From positions 1 through 38,957 of the forward strand of contig CAZCCV010000023.1 in NCBI GenBank assembly GCA_964497515.1: a stretch of 38,957 nucleotides of DNA, given 5' to 3'. A program made the translations under genes and the position numbers. The stretch's first letter is position 1. Every line of letters begins with the position of its first letter. This document shows, piece after piece, positions 1 through 7,609 of this stretch. The notes beneath the pieces are model-generated. The model was not told where the DNA came from. It made no database searches and was given only the letters and a program-made list of their open reading frames with translations. This DNA comes from CAZCCV01 sp964497515. GTDB taxonomy: Bacteria > Armatimonadota > UBA5829 > DTLH01.

Positions 1-48
1 AAAGGGGACATTTTCCCTTTGCAAAAAAGGGGACATAGTCCCTCTGCT
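1..48. repeat. Paired GGGGACAT repeat with short hairpins at the left end
   Basis: GGGGACAT occurs at 4-11 and again at 29-36, a 25-base period. Each copy can form a small hairpin: AAAGGG/CCCTTT around the first and GGGAC-ATA-GTCCC in the second. The same motif occurs twice in reverse orientation at the right end of the window (38919-38956). It may be a REP-like element or the multiple terminal repeats of an insertion sequence; the sequence does not decide which. Confidence 0.6.
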
Positions 49-157
49 ATAACAATCTGAACAACAACTTTGATCAATTAGCCTGTTATTGCGCTTGAGC
101 CCTGAAGAGTTTAGACGCTATAGCGCCAGGGCATAGTAAATAATGAGGGTTGGGATA

Positions 158-427
158 ATGCACCGCGAAGAACAAGGCGCTGGAAAGCTTGAATTCACTG
201 CAAAAGACTTCAAGGTGTGTGACCTGTGCGGAGCACTAAATAGAATCTATAACAGCAAGTGCTTCGTCTGCAGTTGGCACGGCTTGTTCCATACCGACTC
301 TGAAACCGTAATGAGAACAATTGAGGAGTTCGGAGAGGAACACGGCGGCATAAGCGAGGCATTGATTGCGGAAGAGATTTTGTCTGATTCTCCATTGGCC
401 CCCCAGCTGGTTCGCCAACACAATTGA
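158..427 (+). CDS. Small protein with a four-cysteine zinc-ribbon motif
   Basis: A short cytoplasmic protein of 89 residues (94 if started at the in-frame ATG at 143). Near the N-terminus two CxxC knuckles (CDLC and CFVC, 12 residues apart) make a compact treble-clef or rubredoxin-like zinc site; the rest is acidic and helical. I prefer the ATG at 158 because GAGGG lies 7 bases upstream, while the ATG at 143 has no good ribosome-binding site. No family is recognised. It stands alone, convergent with the mannose-1-phosphate guanylyltransferase gene and followed by a weak hairpin. It could bind nucleic acid or a protein partner, but nothing in the context says which. Confidence 0.6.
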   Translation: MHREEQGAGKLEFTAKDFKVCDLCGALNRIYNSKCFVCSWHGLFHTDSETVMRTIEEFGEEHGGISEALIAEEILSDSPLAPQLVRQHN

Positions 428-428
428 G

Positions 429-457
429 AAGATTCGTTTGTTTCTCGCGAATCTTTT
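429..457 (+). terminator. Possible hairpin terminator after the zinc-ribbon gene
   Basis: AAGATTCG (429-436) pairs with CGAATCTT (448-455) across an 11-base loop, and the stem runs into TTTT. It sits 2 bases past the stop codon in a convergent gap. The stem is AT-rich and the T-tract short, so it is a modest candidate. Confidence 0.4.
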
Positions 458-529
458 CAGAACTGATGACTGACTAAAATGGCCCGGAATAGAATCCGAG
501 CCAAGAATAATCCGTCAGTTTGATCTTCG

Positions 530-1603
530 TTACAGATACTCGGTTTTGTCTTGCGCTTCCAGTTTATCCAGAAGCATCTTCACATCCTGCGACCTGCCTT
601 TAGGCACTATTAGAAGCACGTCTTCGGTGTCGACTACCACCATGTTATCGAGCCCAACAGTGGCTATTAATCGGCTTCCACCGTGAATCAGACAATTGTG
701 GGTATCCAGCTCGACGTGGCGGCCTACAACGACGTTCGTCTGGCCATCGAAACTCATAAGCTCGTGCAGCGCGCTCCAACTGCCAATATCACTCCAGCCA
801 ATATCTGCAGGAATAACCAGCACTTTCTCCGATTTCTCAAGAATCGCGTAGTCGATGGATATACTCGGAAAGCTCTTGTACACTCTGGCAAGCTCACCGG
901 CTTCCTCTGGGGTGCCAATCGCCGCCTTGTAACGCATTAGACCTTCGTAGATCTCCGGCGCATACTTCTTAAATCTGTTAAGAATGCTCGAGGCCTTCCA
1001 GATGAACATACCGCTGTTCCAGACGTATCGCCAAGACGCAACGTACTTCTGAGCCGTATCTTTATCAGGCTTCTCTCTGAAGCTCTTAACCCAGAAAATG
1101 GTGTCGTCTCCGACTTCCTCGTACTCGTTTGCAATCTCTATATAACCGTACCCAGTCTCGGGATAGGTTGGCTTGATTCCAAGCGTCATAAGGCAATCGT
1201 CTTTGCGGATGGTATCTTCAGCTAGTTTGAGAAGGCGACGGAAATCCTCACCCTTCGCGATGAAGTGATCCGCCGGGAGAACAAGCATAATGGCGTCGGG
1301 ATCTCGTGCTTCGAGTATCACCGCCATTATGCCAACTGCCGGCGCGGTGTTCTTTCCAACGGGCTCGCAGATTATATTGGTTTCTGGTACATCGCCCAAC
1401 TGCTCTTTGATAGTGCGAAGATGCATCTTGTTGGCAATTATGTGCGTGTGTTCGGCATCTACGGCTGGATCGAGTCTGTTTACTGTCTCCTGCAACAGAC
1501 TCCTTTCGGAGGTAAGAGTGTGAAACTGTTTCGGTCTGTCTTTGCGAGAGCGGGGCCACAGCCTCGTGCCCGAACCTCCCGCCATAATAACTGCGTGCAT
1601 CAT
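530..1603 (-). CDS. manC: Mannose-1-phosphate guanylyltransferase
   Basis: Makes GDP-mannose from mannose 1-phosphate and GTP in the cytoplasm, feeding fucose, rhamnose or mannan branches of polysaccharide and glycoprotein synthesis. Residues 9-26 carry the nucleotidyltransferase signature GGSGTRLWPxSRxxxPKQ. Further family motifs are EPxGKNTAPAV near residue 85, LPADHFI, ETGYGYIE, FREKP and WNSGMF, and a late IGWSDIGSW. At 357 residues it is the short form without the C-terminal phosphomannose isomerase domain of bifunctional ManC/AlgA. It opens with two ATG codons (1603 and 1600) and GGGGAG lies about 13 bases upstream. It stands apart from the operon to its right by about 125 bases. The family assignment is secure; the pathway fed is not shown here. 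Confidence 0.95.
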   Translation of the reverse strand: MMHAVIMAGGSGTRLWPRSRKDRPKQFHTLTSERSLLQETVNRLDPAVDAEHTHIIANKMHLRTIKEQLGDVPETNIICEPVGKNTAPAVGIMAVILEARDPDAIMLVLPADHFIAKGEDFRRLLKLAEDTIRKDDCLMTLGIKPTYPETGYGYIEIANEYEEVGDDTIFWVKSFREKPDKDTAQKYVASWRYVWNSGMFIWKASSILNRFKKYAPEIYEGLMRYKAAIGTPEEAGELARVYKSFPSISIDYAILEKSEKVLVIPADIGWSDIGSWSALHELMSFDGQTNVVVGRHVELDTHNCLIHGGSRLIATVGLDNMVVVDTEDVLLIVPKGRSQDVKMLLDKLEAQDKTEYL

Positions 1604-1728
1604 GGTTGAATTATGACTCCCCGGGAAATATCATTGCCGCAAAATAGAGCGGCTGAAACACAGAGCCTTATACAACGCATCGCCCTAGTCGAAGCGCATA
1701 TAGAGGGTAATACGACCAGCGCCCAAAG

Positions 1729-2496
1729 TCAAGCTCCGAGACAGAACACCTCAAGACCGGCTTGCTCGACCATCAAACCTACTTCGGATAAACCAAACCC
1801 CAGTTGCTTGGGAGTGTGTGCATCAGACCCCAAAGCGACCAGTCTGCCGCCGAGTTCCTTGTACATAAGAATGGCCTCCCACCCCGGATAAGCCTCTTCA
1901 GGTGGCTGACGAAGCCCCGATGAGTTCACTTCGAGTATAATTCCCTTCGAAATCACTGCGCTAAGAAGCGACTGTATTTCGGGATCGAAATCTTCGAACA
2001 CAAACTTGCCGAAATACCGCGAGCCGTGACGCTTAACCAAATCCGGATGAGCAAGCGCATCAAACAGACCGGATTCAACAACTGATATTGCTGCATCAAA
2101 ATACGGCACATAGGCATCGCGAACTGATTTACCGGAAAAATAGGAGCGGTGATCCTCCATGATGGCCCCGTTGATATAATGCGCGGAGCCCAAAACGTAG
2201 TCGAAAGAATGGGCGCCCAAATAGTCTTCAATCAGCGAGCGGTGTCGAGTTTGATAGTCCACTTCGATTCCGGCACGTATTGTGAGACGTCCGGAAAACT
2301 CTTCGCGAGCTGCTTGGAGGTCGACCTCGCGCTTATCGTAATTGAATGCGCCGTAGGCAATATCGGTTGGAGTAAAATCGAGATGCTCCGTGAACGCGAT
2401 ATCTGTAATGCCGATTTCGACGGCACGCTCACACATCTCCTGAACGGTAGCCGGAGAATCGCCCGAGTGTACGGAATGGACGTGGTAGTCTATCAC
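1729..2496 (-). CDS. PHP-domain phosphatase, HisJ/HisK (histidinol-phosphatase) family
   Basis: A metal-dependent phosphoesterase of the PHP superfamily, 255 residues, probably removing phosphate from histidinol phosphate. All expected metal ligands are visible: H5xH7 at the very N-terminus, E37-H38, E78, H106, H150 in ALAHPD, and D225xH227 in GSDAHTP. Length and motif spacing match HisJ/HisK rather than the YciV-type PHP enzyme encoded further right. The start is GTG at 2496, sharing GTGA with the stop of the M28 gene upstream, so the two are translationally coupled. hisH and hisA lie at 17.7-19.1 kb, which agrees with a histidine role but does not prove it. Some family members act on other phosphoesters. 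Confidence 0.85.
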   Translation of the reverse strand: MIDYHVHSVHSGDSPATVQEMCERAVEIGITDIAFTEHLDFTPTDIAYGAFNYDKREVDLQAAREEFSGRLTIRAGIEVDYQTRHRSLIEDYLGAHSFDYVLGSAHYINGAIMEDHRSYFSGKSVRDAYVPYFDAAISVVESGLFDALAHPDLVKRHGSRYFGKFVFEDFDPEIQSLLSAVISKGIILEVNSSGLRQPPEEAYPGWEAILMYKELGGRLVALGSDAHTPKQLGFGLSEVGLMVEQAGLEVFCLGA

Positions 2497-3464
2497 TTTG
2501 CCAATATTGCAGGTTCATCGTAGATGACACGCTCGATAACGCGTCCGACTATTGATAGCGAATCGGCGCTGCATTTGTCCGGCGTATCTTCGAGAGTGTG
2601 CCACCAGCCGTAGTTGAAATCGATCACATCAATACACTTGATGCCGCTGCGGTTTATTGGTAAGTGATCGTCTTCGACCTGGTAGCCGTATTTGTCTTGA
2701 AACACGTGGCCATAACCGAGTTTCTCTGCCGTGGACCAAACTTTTTCTACAATCTCTGGAGCAAGTCGACAGGAGTTGATCTCTTTCGGAAGCTCCAGAT
2801 TCTTGTCGCCAACCATGTCGAGCAGAATACCGTAAGCGTAGTCTATCTCATTGCCGCTAGCTGTGGGGATTGTTTTTCGAGTCTTCTCAAACTCTCTCGA
2901 GCCGAAAAACATATCCTTCGAACCCGGCCCATAGTCCTCACCATCGAAAAACGCCATAACGACACCGACAGACGGTTTTTCTTCACCAAATATCCTGGCA
3001 AGCTCCAGAAGAACAGCAACGCCAGAGGCTCCGTCGTTAGCTCCCGGGATCGGTTGCGTACGTTTGGCCGGGTCGACCTCCTGGTCGGCTATTGGGCGGG
3101 TGTCGAAGTGCGCTGCAAGAAGAACAAAGCGCGAGGCGTTGGGGTTGAAGACAGCGTAGATGTTCTTCATATCAAGTGTTTTTTCGCCGGCTTTTGCGCT
3201 GAACGGATGCACAATCACTTCATCCGCTTTGCCTTTTAGCTGTAACTCTATGAACGAAACGAGCCTAACGTGACCTGCAGTTCCCGGATACCTCGGACCG
3301 AATGAACACTGCTCCTTTAGTATTTCATAGGAACGTTTGCCATCGAATTGGAGTTCGTGTTGCGTACCGACTGTACCCTTGCTGCAACCTGCCACAAGAA
3401 GAAGCGCGGTAGTCACAACCGCCGCGCAAAGTAACTTGCTCGATAATATTGCCCGTATAGTCAT
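2493..3464 (-). CDS. M28-family zinc peptidase lipoprotein, glutaminyl-cyclase-like
   Basis: A lipoprotein of 323 residues: a hydrophobic signal ends in the lipobox LVAGC with Cys27. The M28 fold follows with zinc ligands H119xD121 (AAHFDTR), D144 (GANDGASG) and the acidic pair in FFDGEDYG (E176), then LLDMVGD and a late DDHLPI histidine. The single-domain layout and the stretch after FFDGED (GSKDMFFGSREFE) resemble glutaminyl-peptide cyclotransferases more than aminopeptidases, so it may form N-terminal pyroglutamate on exported proteins or trim peptides. It is the third gene of an apparent operon with prfB and the 5'-nucleotidase-like gene: 3 bases separate it from the gene upstream and it overlaps the gene downstream by 4. 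The fold is sure; cyclase versus peptidase is open. Confidence 0.85.
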   Translation of the reverse strand: MTIRAILSSKLLCAAVVTTALLLVAGCSKGTVGTQHELQFDGKRSYEILKEQCSFGPRYPGTAGHVRLVSFIELQLKGKADEVIVHPFSAKAGEKTLDMKNIYAVFNPNASRFVLLAAHFDTRPIADQEVDPAKRTQPIPGANDGASGVAVLLELARIFGEEKPSVGVVMAFFDGEDYGPGSKDMFFGSREFEKTRKTIPTASGNEIDYAYGILLDMVGDKNLELPKEINSCRLAPEIVEKVWSTAEKLGYGHVFQDKYGYQVEDDHLPINRSGIKCIDVIDFNYGWWHTLEDTPDKCSADSLSIVGRVIERVIYDEPAILAK

Positions 3465-3467
3465 CTA

Positions 3468-4133
3468 CTACTTCTCAACTGTTATGCGGTTCAAATTCGA
3501 ATAGTCAATACTGCTCTTTGCCCTGAAGAAGGATTCAATAGCATCTGGAATAGTAGTCTGGGTGGACGTTTGACGATCGTTCTTTGACCATATCTTCCAA
3601 TAGCCGAGTGCGCCGTTTGCCATACTGCTTGTCATCCCTACACTGTAGGTTGCGCTGTCTTGAAGCGGCTTGTTACCCTTCTCACCAACAAGAATAGAGG
3701 CTACTCTACTCTCCTGCGGGCCTGAGGCATCGAAACTGAACCGAAGCCCGGAGATTTGCAGAAACCCCAGATTGTTCTTCGGATAGATAAGCACACTGCG
3801 CTCCAGCGCCTGCCTAATCTGTCGGCCTGTGAGTCTCATAACTACCAGTGGATCATCGGCATACGCTACGTAAGCGGCGACATCCTCGGAGGACACCGTG
3901 CCTCTGGCAATCTGCCCATCCTTTTCTTTGATCTCACTGGCGCTCACAAAGGCGAAATCAGTGTTCAACGACGCACGAACGGCATCGGCGAACAGGTCTC
4001 CCATTGAGACCTCCGACTTCTGAACACCATTGGATGCCAGCGCGCTTTCGCTTACGACTGCAGCGCCTGTTGCCGCAACAGCAGACAACAGAAGCGCAGC
4101 AAACACAGCTATGAATCTAATCTTAGCTTTCAT
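3468..4133 (-). CDS. Secreted 5'-nucleotidase C-terminal-domain protein without the catalytic domain
   Basis: A 221-residue exported protein with a signal peptide of about 24-33 residues. The mature part matches the C-terminal substrate-binding domain of bacterial 5'-nucleotidases (UshA/YfkN type): GDLFADAVR, the LTGRQIRQALE element, FLQISGLRFSFD, and a late YSVGMTSSMANG segment. The N-terminal metallophosphoesterase domain with its metal ligands is absent, so the protein should bind but probably not hydrolyse nucleotides, unless a partner supplies the catalytic part. A strong ribosome-binding site (GGAGGGGAG) sits just before the ATG. It follows prfB by 24 bases and precedes the M28 gene by 3. 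It does not look like a recent truncation, since it has its own signal peptide. Confidence 0.8.
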   Translation of the reverse strand: MKAKIRFIAVFAALLLSAVAATGAAVVSESALASNGVQKSEVSMGDLFADAVRASLNTDFAFVSASEIKEKDGQIARGTVSSEDVAAYVAYADDPLVVMRLTGRQIRQALERSVLIYPKNNLGFLQISGLRFSFDASGPQESRVASILVGEKGNKPLQDSATYSVGMTSSMANGALGYWKIWSKNDRQTSTQTTIPDAIESFFRAKSSIDYSNLNRITVEK

Positions 4134-4157
4134 TCTCCCCTCCTCTCGCCGGAGGAG

Positions 4158-5259
4158 CTACTGCTCCTTCGGCTGGGTGAGATAAGCACGTATTAAATCG
4201 TCGATATCTCCATCCATAACACGGGCTACGTCGCCAACCTCGTGACCGGTTCGATGGTCTTTTACAACAGTGTAAGGCTGAAATACGTATGAACGTATCT
4301 GATTCCCCCACTGTATCGCACGCACGTCGCCGCGCAACTCTGCGATTCTGGCCACGTCTTCGGCTTTCTGCATCTCTGCCAGCCTCGCCTGCAGAACTCT
4401 GATTGCAACCTCACGGTTTCTATGTTGCGAACGCTCATTCTGACAGGAGACGACCATTCCCGTCGGTATATGCGTTATGCGAACAGCCGAATCTGTTTTG
4501 TTTACGTGCTGTCCACCTGCGCTCGAGGCGCGGTATGTATCTATCTTCAAATCGTCCAGATTGATTTGGACTTCTTCGCTCTCTTCTATTTGCGGTATCA
4601 CATCTACCGACGCAAAGGATGTATGCCTGCGTTTGTTGGCATCAAAAGGCGATATTCTAACGAGTCGATGAACCCCGCGTTCCGCCTTAAGGTACCCGTA
4701 GGCATCTCTGCCTTCTACAAAGAAGGTTACTTTTTTGCTGCCGGCCATTTCACCCGGAAGCGAATCGATTATCTCAGTGCGATAGCCGTGCCTTTCAGCC
4801 CATCGCAGATACATTCGAAGAAGTAAATCGACCCAATCGCACGCTTCTGTCCCGCCAGCACCGGCGTTGATCTCGACAATAGCACTCGATCGATCGTGCT
4901 CTTCACTTAGAAGCGTCGAAAGCTCCAGCTTGTGGTATTGCGATTTCAGCTCCTGCAGTTCGCTTTCGACTTCTCTAATATACTCTTCTGTACCCTCTTC
5001 TTCGGCCAATTCGGCCAAAACTTTGAGGTCTTCCAGCCTGGTTCTGATCTCTCGCCAGGGTTCCAGAGAGCTTTTCATCTGATTTAGCTCTTGGAGCAAC
5101 TTCTGTGCTTCCTGGGTATTATCCCAAAAACCTGTTTCAGTTGTCCTCTCTTCCAGCTTGACTATCTCTTTTTGTATGCCAGCGAAGTCAAAGATGACCT
5201 CCCAGCTCTTCAAGCCCGTCAGAGAGTTCGTCGATCTCTCGTTTAGCATCAACGAGCAA
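4158..5259 (-). CDS. prfB: Peptide chain release factor 2, with programmed +1 frameshift
   Basis: Terminates translation at UGA and UAA. The main frame carries the RF2 codon-recognition tripeptide SPF (in RISPFDANK) and the catalytic GGQ loop (SAGGQHVNKTDSAV). The open frame appears to start near 5252, but the reading there before SWEV makes no RF2 sense. In the neighbouring frame a TTG at 5259, preceded directly by TAA, opens a 23-codon RF2-like leader ending in EELGGHL and a TGA at 5190-5188. Shifting +1 at CTT-TGA-C joins it to DFAGIQKEI in the main frame, giving a normal N-terminus. An extended -10 promoter lies about 105 bases upstream. The start codon is inferred from frame and spacing; GGTGG lies 8-11 bases before it. 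Confidence 0.93.
5187..5202 (-). promoter_or_regulatory. prfB: prfB programmed +1 frameshift site
   Basis: On the minus strand this reads GGAGGTCATCTTTGAC. A Shine-Dalgarno-like GGAGGT (5202-5197) lies three bases before the slippery CTT, followed by in-frame TGA and C. This is the same arrangement as the E. coli site AGGGGGTATCTTTGAC. RF2 shortage slows termination at the TGA and favours slippage, so RF2 controls its own synthesis. Sequence evidence is direct; the mechanism is established for the family. Confidence 0.93.
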
Positions 5260-5371
5260 TTAGAACTTCACCACCTTACTTTACCCAATGATAATAGACG
5301 GTTTCGTGCAGCGATTGTAGCCTTCTCTCCTTAGCGAAGATACCGCAGTCATTTGGGTTTCACTAAGCTAT

Positions 5372-5380
5372 ATTATATCA
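5372..5380 (-). promoter_or_regulatory. Extended -10 promoter for the prfB operon
   Basis: The minus strand reads TGATATAAT: a perfect TATAAT hexamer with the extended TGn element. No convincing -35 is seen, which fits an extended -10 promoter. Transcription would start near 5365, giving a prfB leader of about 105 bases and reading on through the next three genes. Confidence 0.6.
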
Positions 5381-5393
5381 CCGTCCATTGCCC

Positions 5394-7463
5394 CTATCCC
5401 GGAACCAGCACAGCACGAGACACTTCGAGTTCGCGCTCAAAAGTGCCTGTTACACGGCGTCCGTTGAGTCGGAACGATTTGTTCTTCGGGTTTGAGGTAC
5501 ATTTGATGGTGATCTTCTCAGGCTCGCAGAGAACAGTCATCTCCACTTCCCAATATGTGAGATTCTGCACTCCAGCACGACTGATCGAAGATGGAAGCTT
5601 CGGTTCTATCACTAGCCCTTCGCTTGTGGCATTGATCCCAAGAAAACCGTACAAATACGCCATAGGGACAAGCACAGACTCCGCAAACTCACCGTCGATG
5701 GCAAGCGCGTTTTCGGCAGTGTGACCCAGTCTATTGAAGTATGCGCTGTAGCCGCCTTGATCCCAGACATCCGCGTACCAGTCCAGTATTACTTTCATCC
5801 GTTCATACGCATCATCCGGAGTCTTGTACTCAATCCTGTTCATAATGTCGTAGAACGATGTGTAGAGCGCAGCACCGCCATTAAAGAACTGGTCTCCAAA
5901 CTCTTTTGCGGTTGGTCGCCAGATCCACGAGTACCAGTCGGGGTTTAGAAGTGTGGTCGATCGGGGAGCAAACCGCCATTTGTAAATGTCGCTGCCATTA
6001 CTGGTATCTCCCACAACTGCTCGCTTGCCGTCGAGCCATGAGTATATGCTATCTGCTTTCTTGGCATCACCCATTCCGTAGAAAAGCGCTTCAAGGTTCA
6101 GATATGCAAACCCGTAATCGTGACGCTTGCCTGCTGTATCTTCACAACCAACAAATCGCCCCTTTTCGTCATTCCAGAAGAACTCGCTGCAGGTTTTGGC
6201 TGCGCTTTCGGCCTGTCTTTTGAAGGACGCTGCATCTTCTTCATACGGATTTGTTTTGATGTTGAGCTTGAATGCGGCGTTTTCGATTTCCGCCATAGCC
6301 TTCAGCGATGCTATATAGTAGGCATTTGTATATGCGCTCTTATGCCCCATAGGAAGTGGAAGCCAGTAGTCGCTGCTGATTCCGTGCCCTATTCTGGGTT
6401 TCTCTCCCGTGCCCGAAGTACCATCCTGACCCCAATATGGGATCGTAATCATTCCGTCTTTGTCGCCTTTAAGCTGAGAGCGCATATAGTGAGCGGCAGC
6501 ACGGATCCGATCGATGTTCGACTTTAGGAAGTCATCATCCCCAGACCACAGATAGTAGCGGGCACTCGCCAAAATGAAGCTCGCGTTATTGATGGCCTGA
6601 CGGGTATCGTAAGCACAATGAACACGGTCGAGCGTCATCGTGAGACCATCCTCCGGCACGTTTCGAGTAGGCACTATCCGAAGCCCGGTAATTTTGCCAG
6701 TCCAGCCTGGCAATTGATAAACAGGAATGTAGAAATCGGCTGGTGTGCTGCTGGTAACCATCATACGTGCGGAGTTATCGTCCGACCATTCCGGCTCTTT
6801 TTCGGTTGTCCACTGGATATAGGAAACACAAGGTATGGACGTGCCAATTCCTATGATCAGGAACGGAGATTGAAACGCATCAATCGAAAGCCGATTGATT
6901 TCGACATACGAATCTGGCTCCGTTAATATAACATTCCAGAGACCATTCGCTACCCCGAGTGAGCCACCTCCAGCGATTATCCAGCCATCCTGCCCTGTTG
7001 AAGAAGAATCCCATCCCCAACCTTTGGAGAGCCCTGCACTCGATTTATAGTCTGGAGTCGCCAAACCGATTCGGTTCTGCTGGCCGGAGAGATGATACGA
7101 GTAGACGTATCCGTCGTTATCCATTTGGATAGTCTGCAGGTAGCGTTTGAGATCGAGGTTGTAGTCACGCCCGTTCACCAGACTCTTCGATGTATCGATC
7201 CAAGTAGTGGCAAGGGCATTCCACTCCCTGCAGGATGTCTGCTGACCTCCTGAAAGCGCACCTGGCCCGGGCTCTGCGTACCAATGGCGCTTCATCAGGT
7301 CATTAAGCAGAATGTTATACTTCAAGTCCGACGATACAAACCTTGGAAAATGCTTGCTCTGTGTAGGATACTCCCAGTCGCGGCTCAAGTTCTGAGCGGG
7401 AGCCATCCCTCCAAAAGCAAAGGCTATTGTAAGCACTATGGCCGTAAGCAGAGTCTTATTCAT
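5394..7463 (-). CDS. Secreted (alpha/alpha)6-barrel glycoside hydrolase-like protein
   Basis: A large exported protein of 689 residues counted from the ATG at 7463, which has AAAGGA 8-13 bases upstream and opens a clear signal peptide (MNKTLLTAIVLTIAFAFGG, cleaved near APAQ). An N-terminal beta-rich, carbohydrate-binding-like part of about 300 residues is followed by a helical part with the repeated aromatic and acidic segments of six-hairpin glycosidases (ISSDYWLPLPMGH, HDYGFAYLNLEALFYG, WSWIWRP-like, FFNGGAALYTSFYD, DGEFAESVLVPMAYLYGFLG), closing with a beta-sandwich. I cannot give a CAZy family with confidence; GH78, GH95 or GH65-like barrels are the nearest in feel. It probably trims polysaccharide outside the cell. 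It has its own promoter candidate and stands apart from the TMTC-like gene upstream by 146 bases. Confidence 0.75.
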   Translation of the reverse strand: MNKTLLTAIVLTIAFAFGGMAPAQNLSRDWEYPTQSKHFPRFVSSDLKYNILLNDLMKRHWYAEPGPGALSGGQQTSCREWNALATTWIDTSKSLVNGRDYNLDLKRYLQTIQMDNDGYVYSYHLSGQQNRIGLATPDYKSSAGLSKGWGWDSSSTGQDGWIIAGGGSLGVANGLWNVILTEPDSYVEINRLSIDAFQSPFLIIGIGTSIPCVSYIQWTTEKEPEWSDDNSARMMVTSSTPADFYIPVYQLPGWTGKITGLRIVPTRNVPEDGLTMTLDRVHCAYDTRQAINNASFILASARYYLWSGDDDFLKSNIDRIRAAAHYMRSQLKGDKDGMITIPYWGQDGTSGTGEKPRIGHGISSDYWLPLPMGHKSAYTNAYYIASLKAMAEIENAAFKLNIKTNPYEEDAASFKRQAESAAKTCSEFFWNDEKGRFVGCEDTAGKRHDYGFAYLNLEALFYGMGDAKKADSIYSWLDGKRAVVGDTSNGSDIYKWRFAPRSTTLLNPDWYSWIWRPTAKEFGDQFFNGGAALYTSFYDIMNRIEYKTPDDAYERMKVILDWYADVWDQGGYSAYFNRLGHTAENALAIDGEFAESVLVPMAYLYGFLGINATSEGLVIEPKLPSSISRAGVQNLTYWEVEMTVLCEPEKITIKCTSNPKNKSFRLNGRRVTGTFERELEVSRAVLVPG

Positions 7464-7515
7464 CTCTCTGTTCCTTTCAGCTTCAAAGAGTATGTATTGC
7501 AGAAAGCAACGCGGC

Positions 7516-7545
7516 ATTCTACTGATTGTTCGGGGTTTTGGACAA
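7516..7545 (-). promoter_or_regulatory. Candidate promoter for the glycoside hydrolase gene
   Basis: On the minus strand TTGTCC (7545-7540) is followed after 18 bases by TAGAAT (7521-7516). The -10 differs from consensus at one position and the -35 at two. It lies about 50 bases before the preferred ATG at 7463, in the only intergenic gap of this neighbourhood. Confidence 0.45.
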
Positions 7546-7609
7546 GGTTACACCTATAATCATGGACGGCAGATTTGTTGTGGTGTTTCCAAACTGAGGG
7601 TGGGGCGTG

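Noticed and set aside
2664..3239. 191-codon open frame on the plus strand
   Set aside because: It lies antisense inside the M28 peptidase gene, has no recognisable domain, and the minus-strand gene has complete catalytic motifs.
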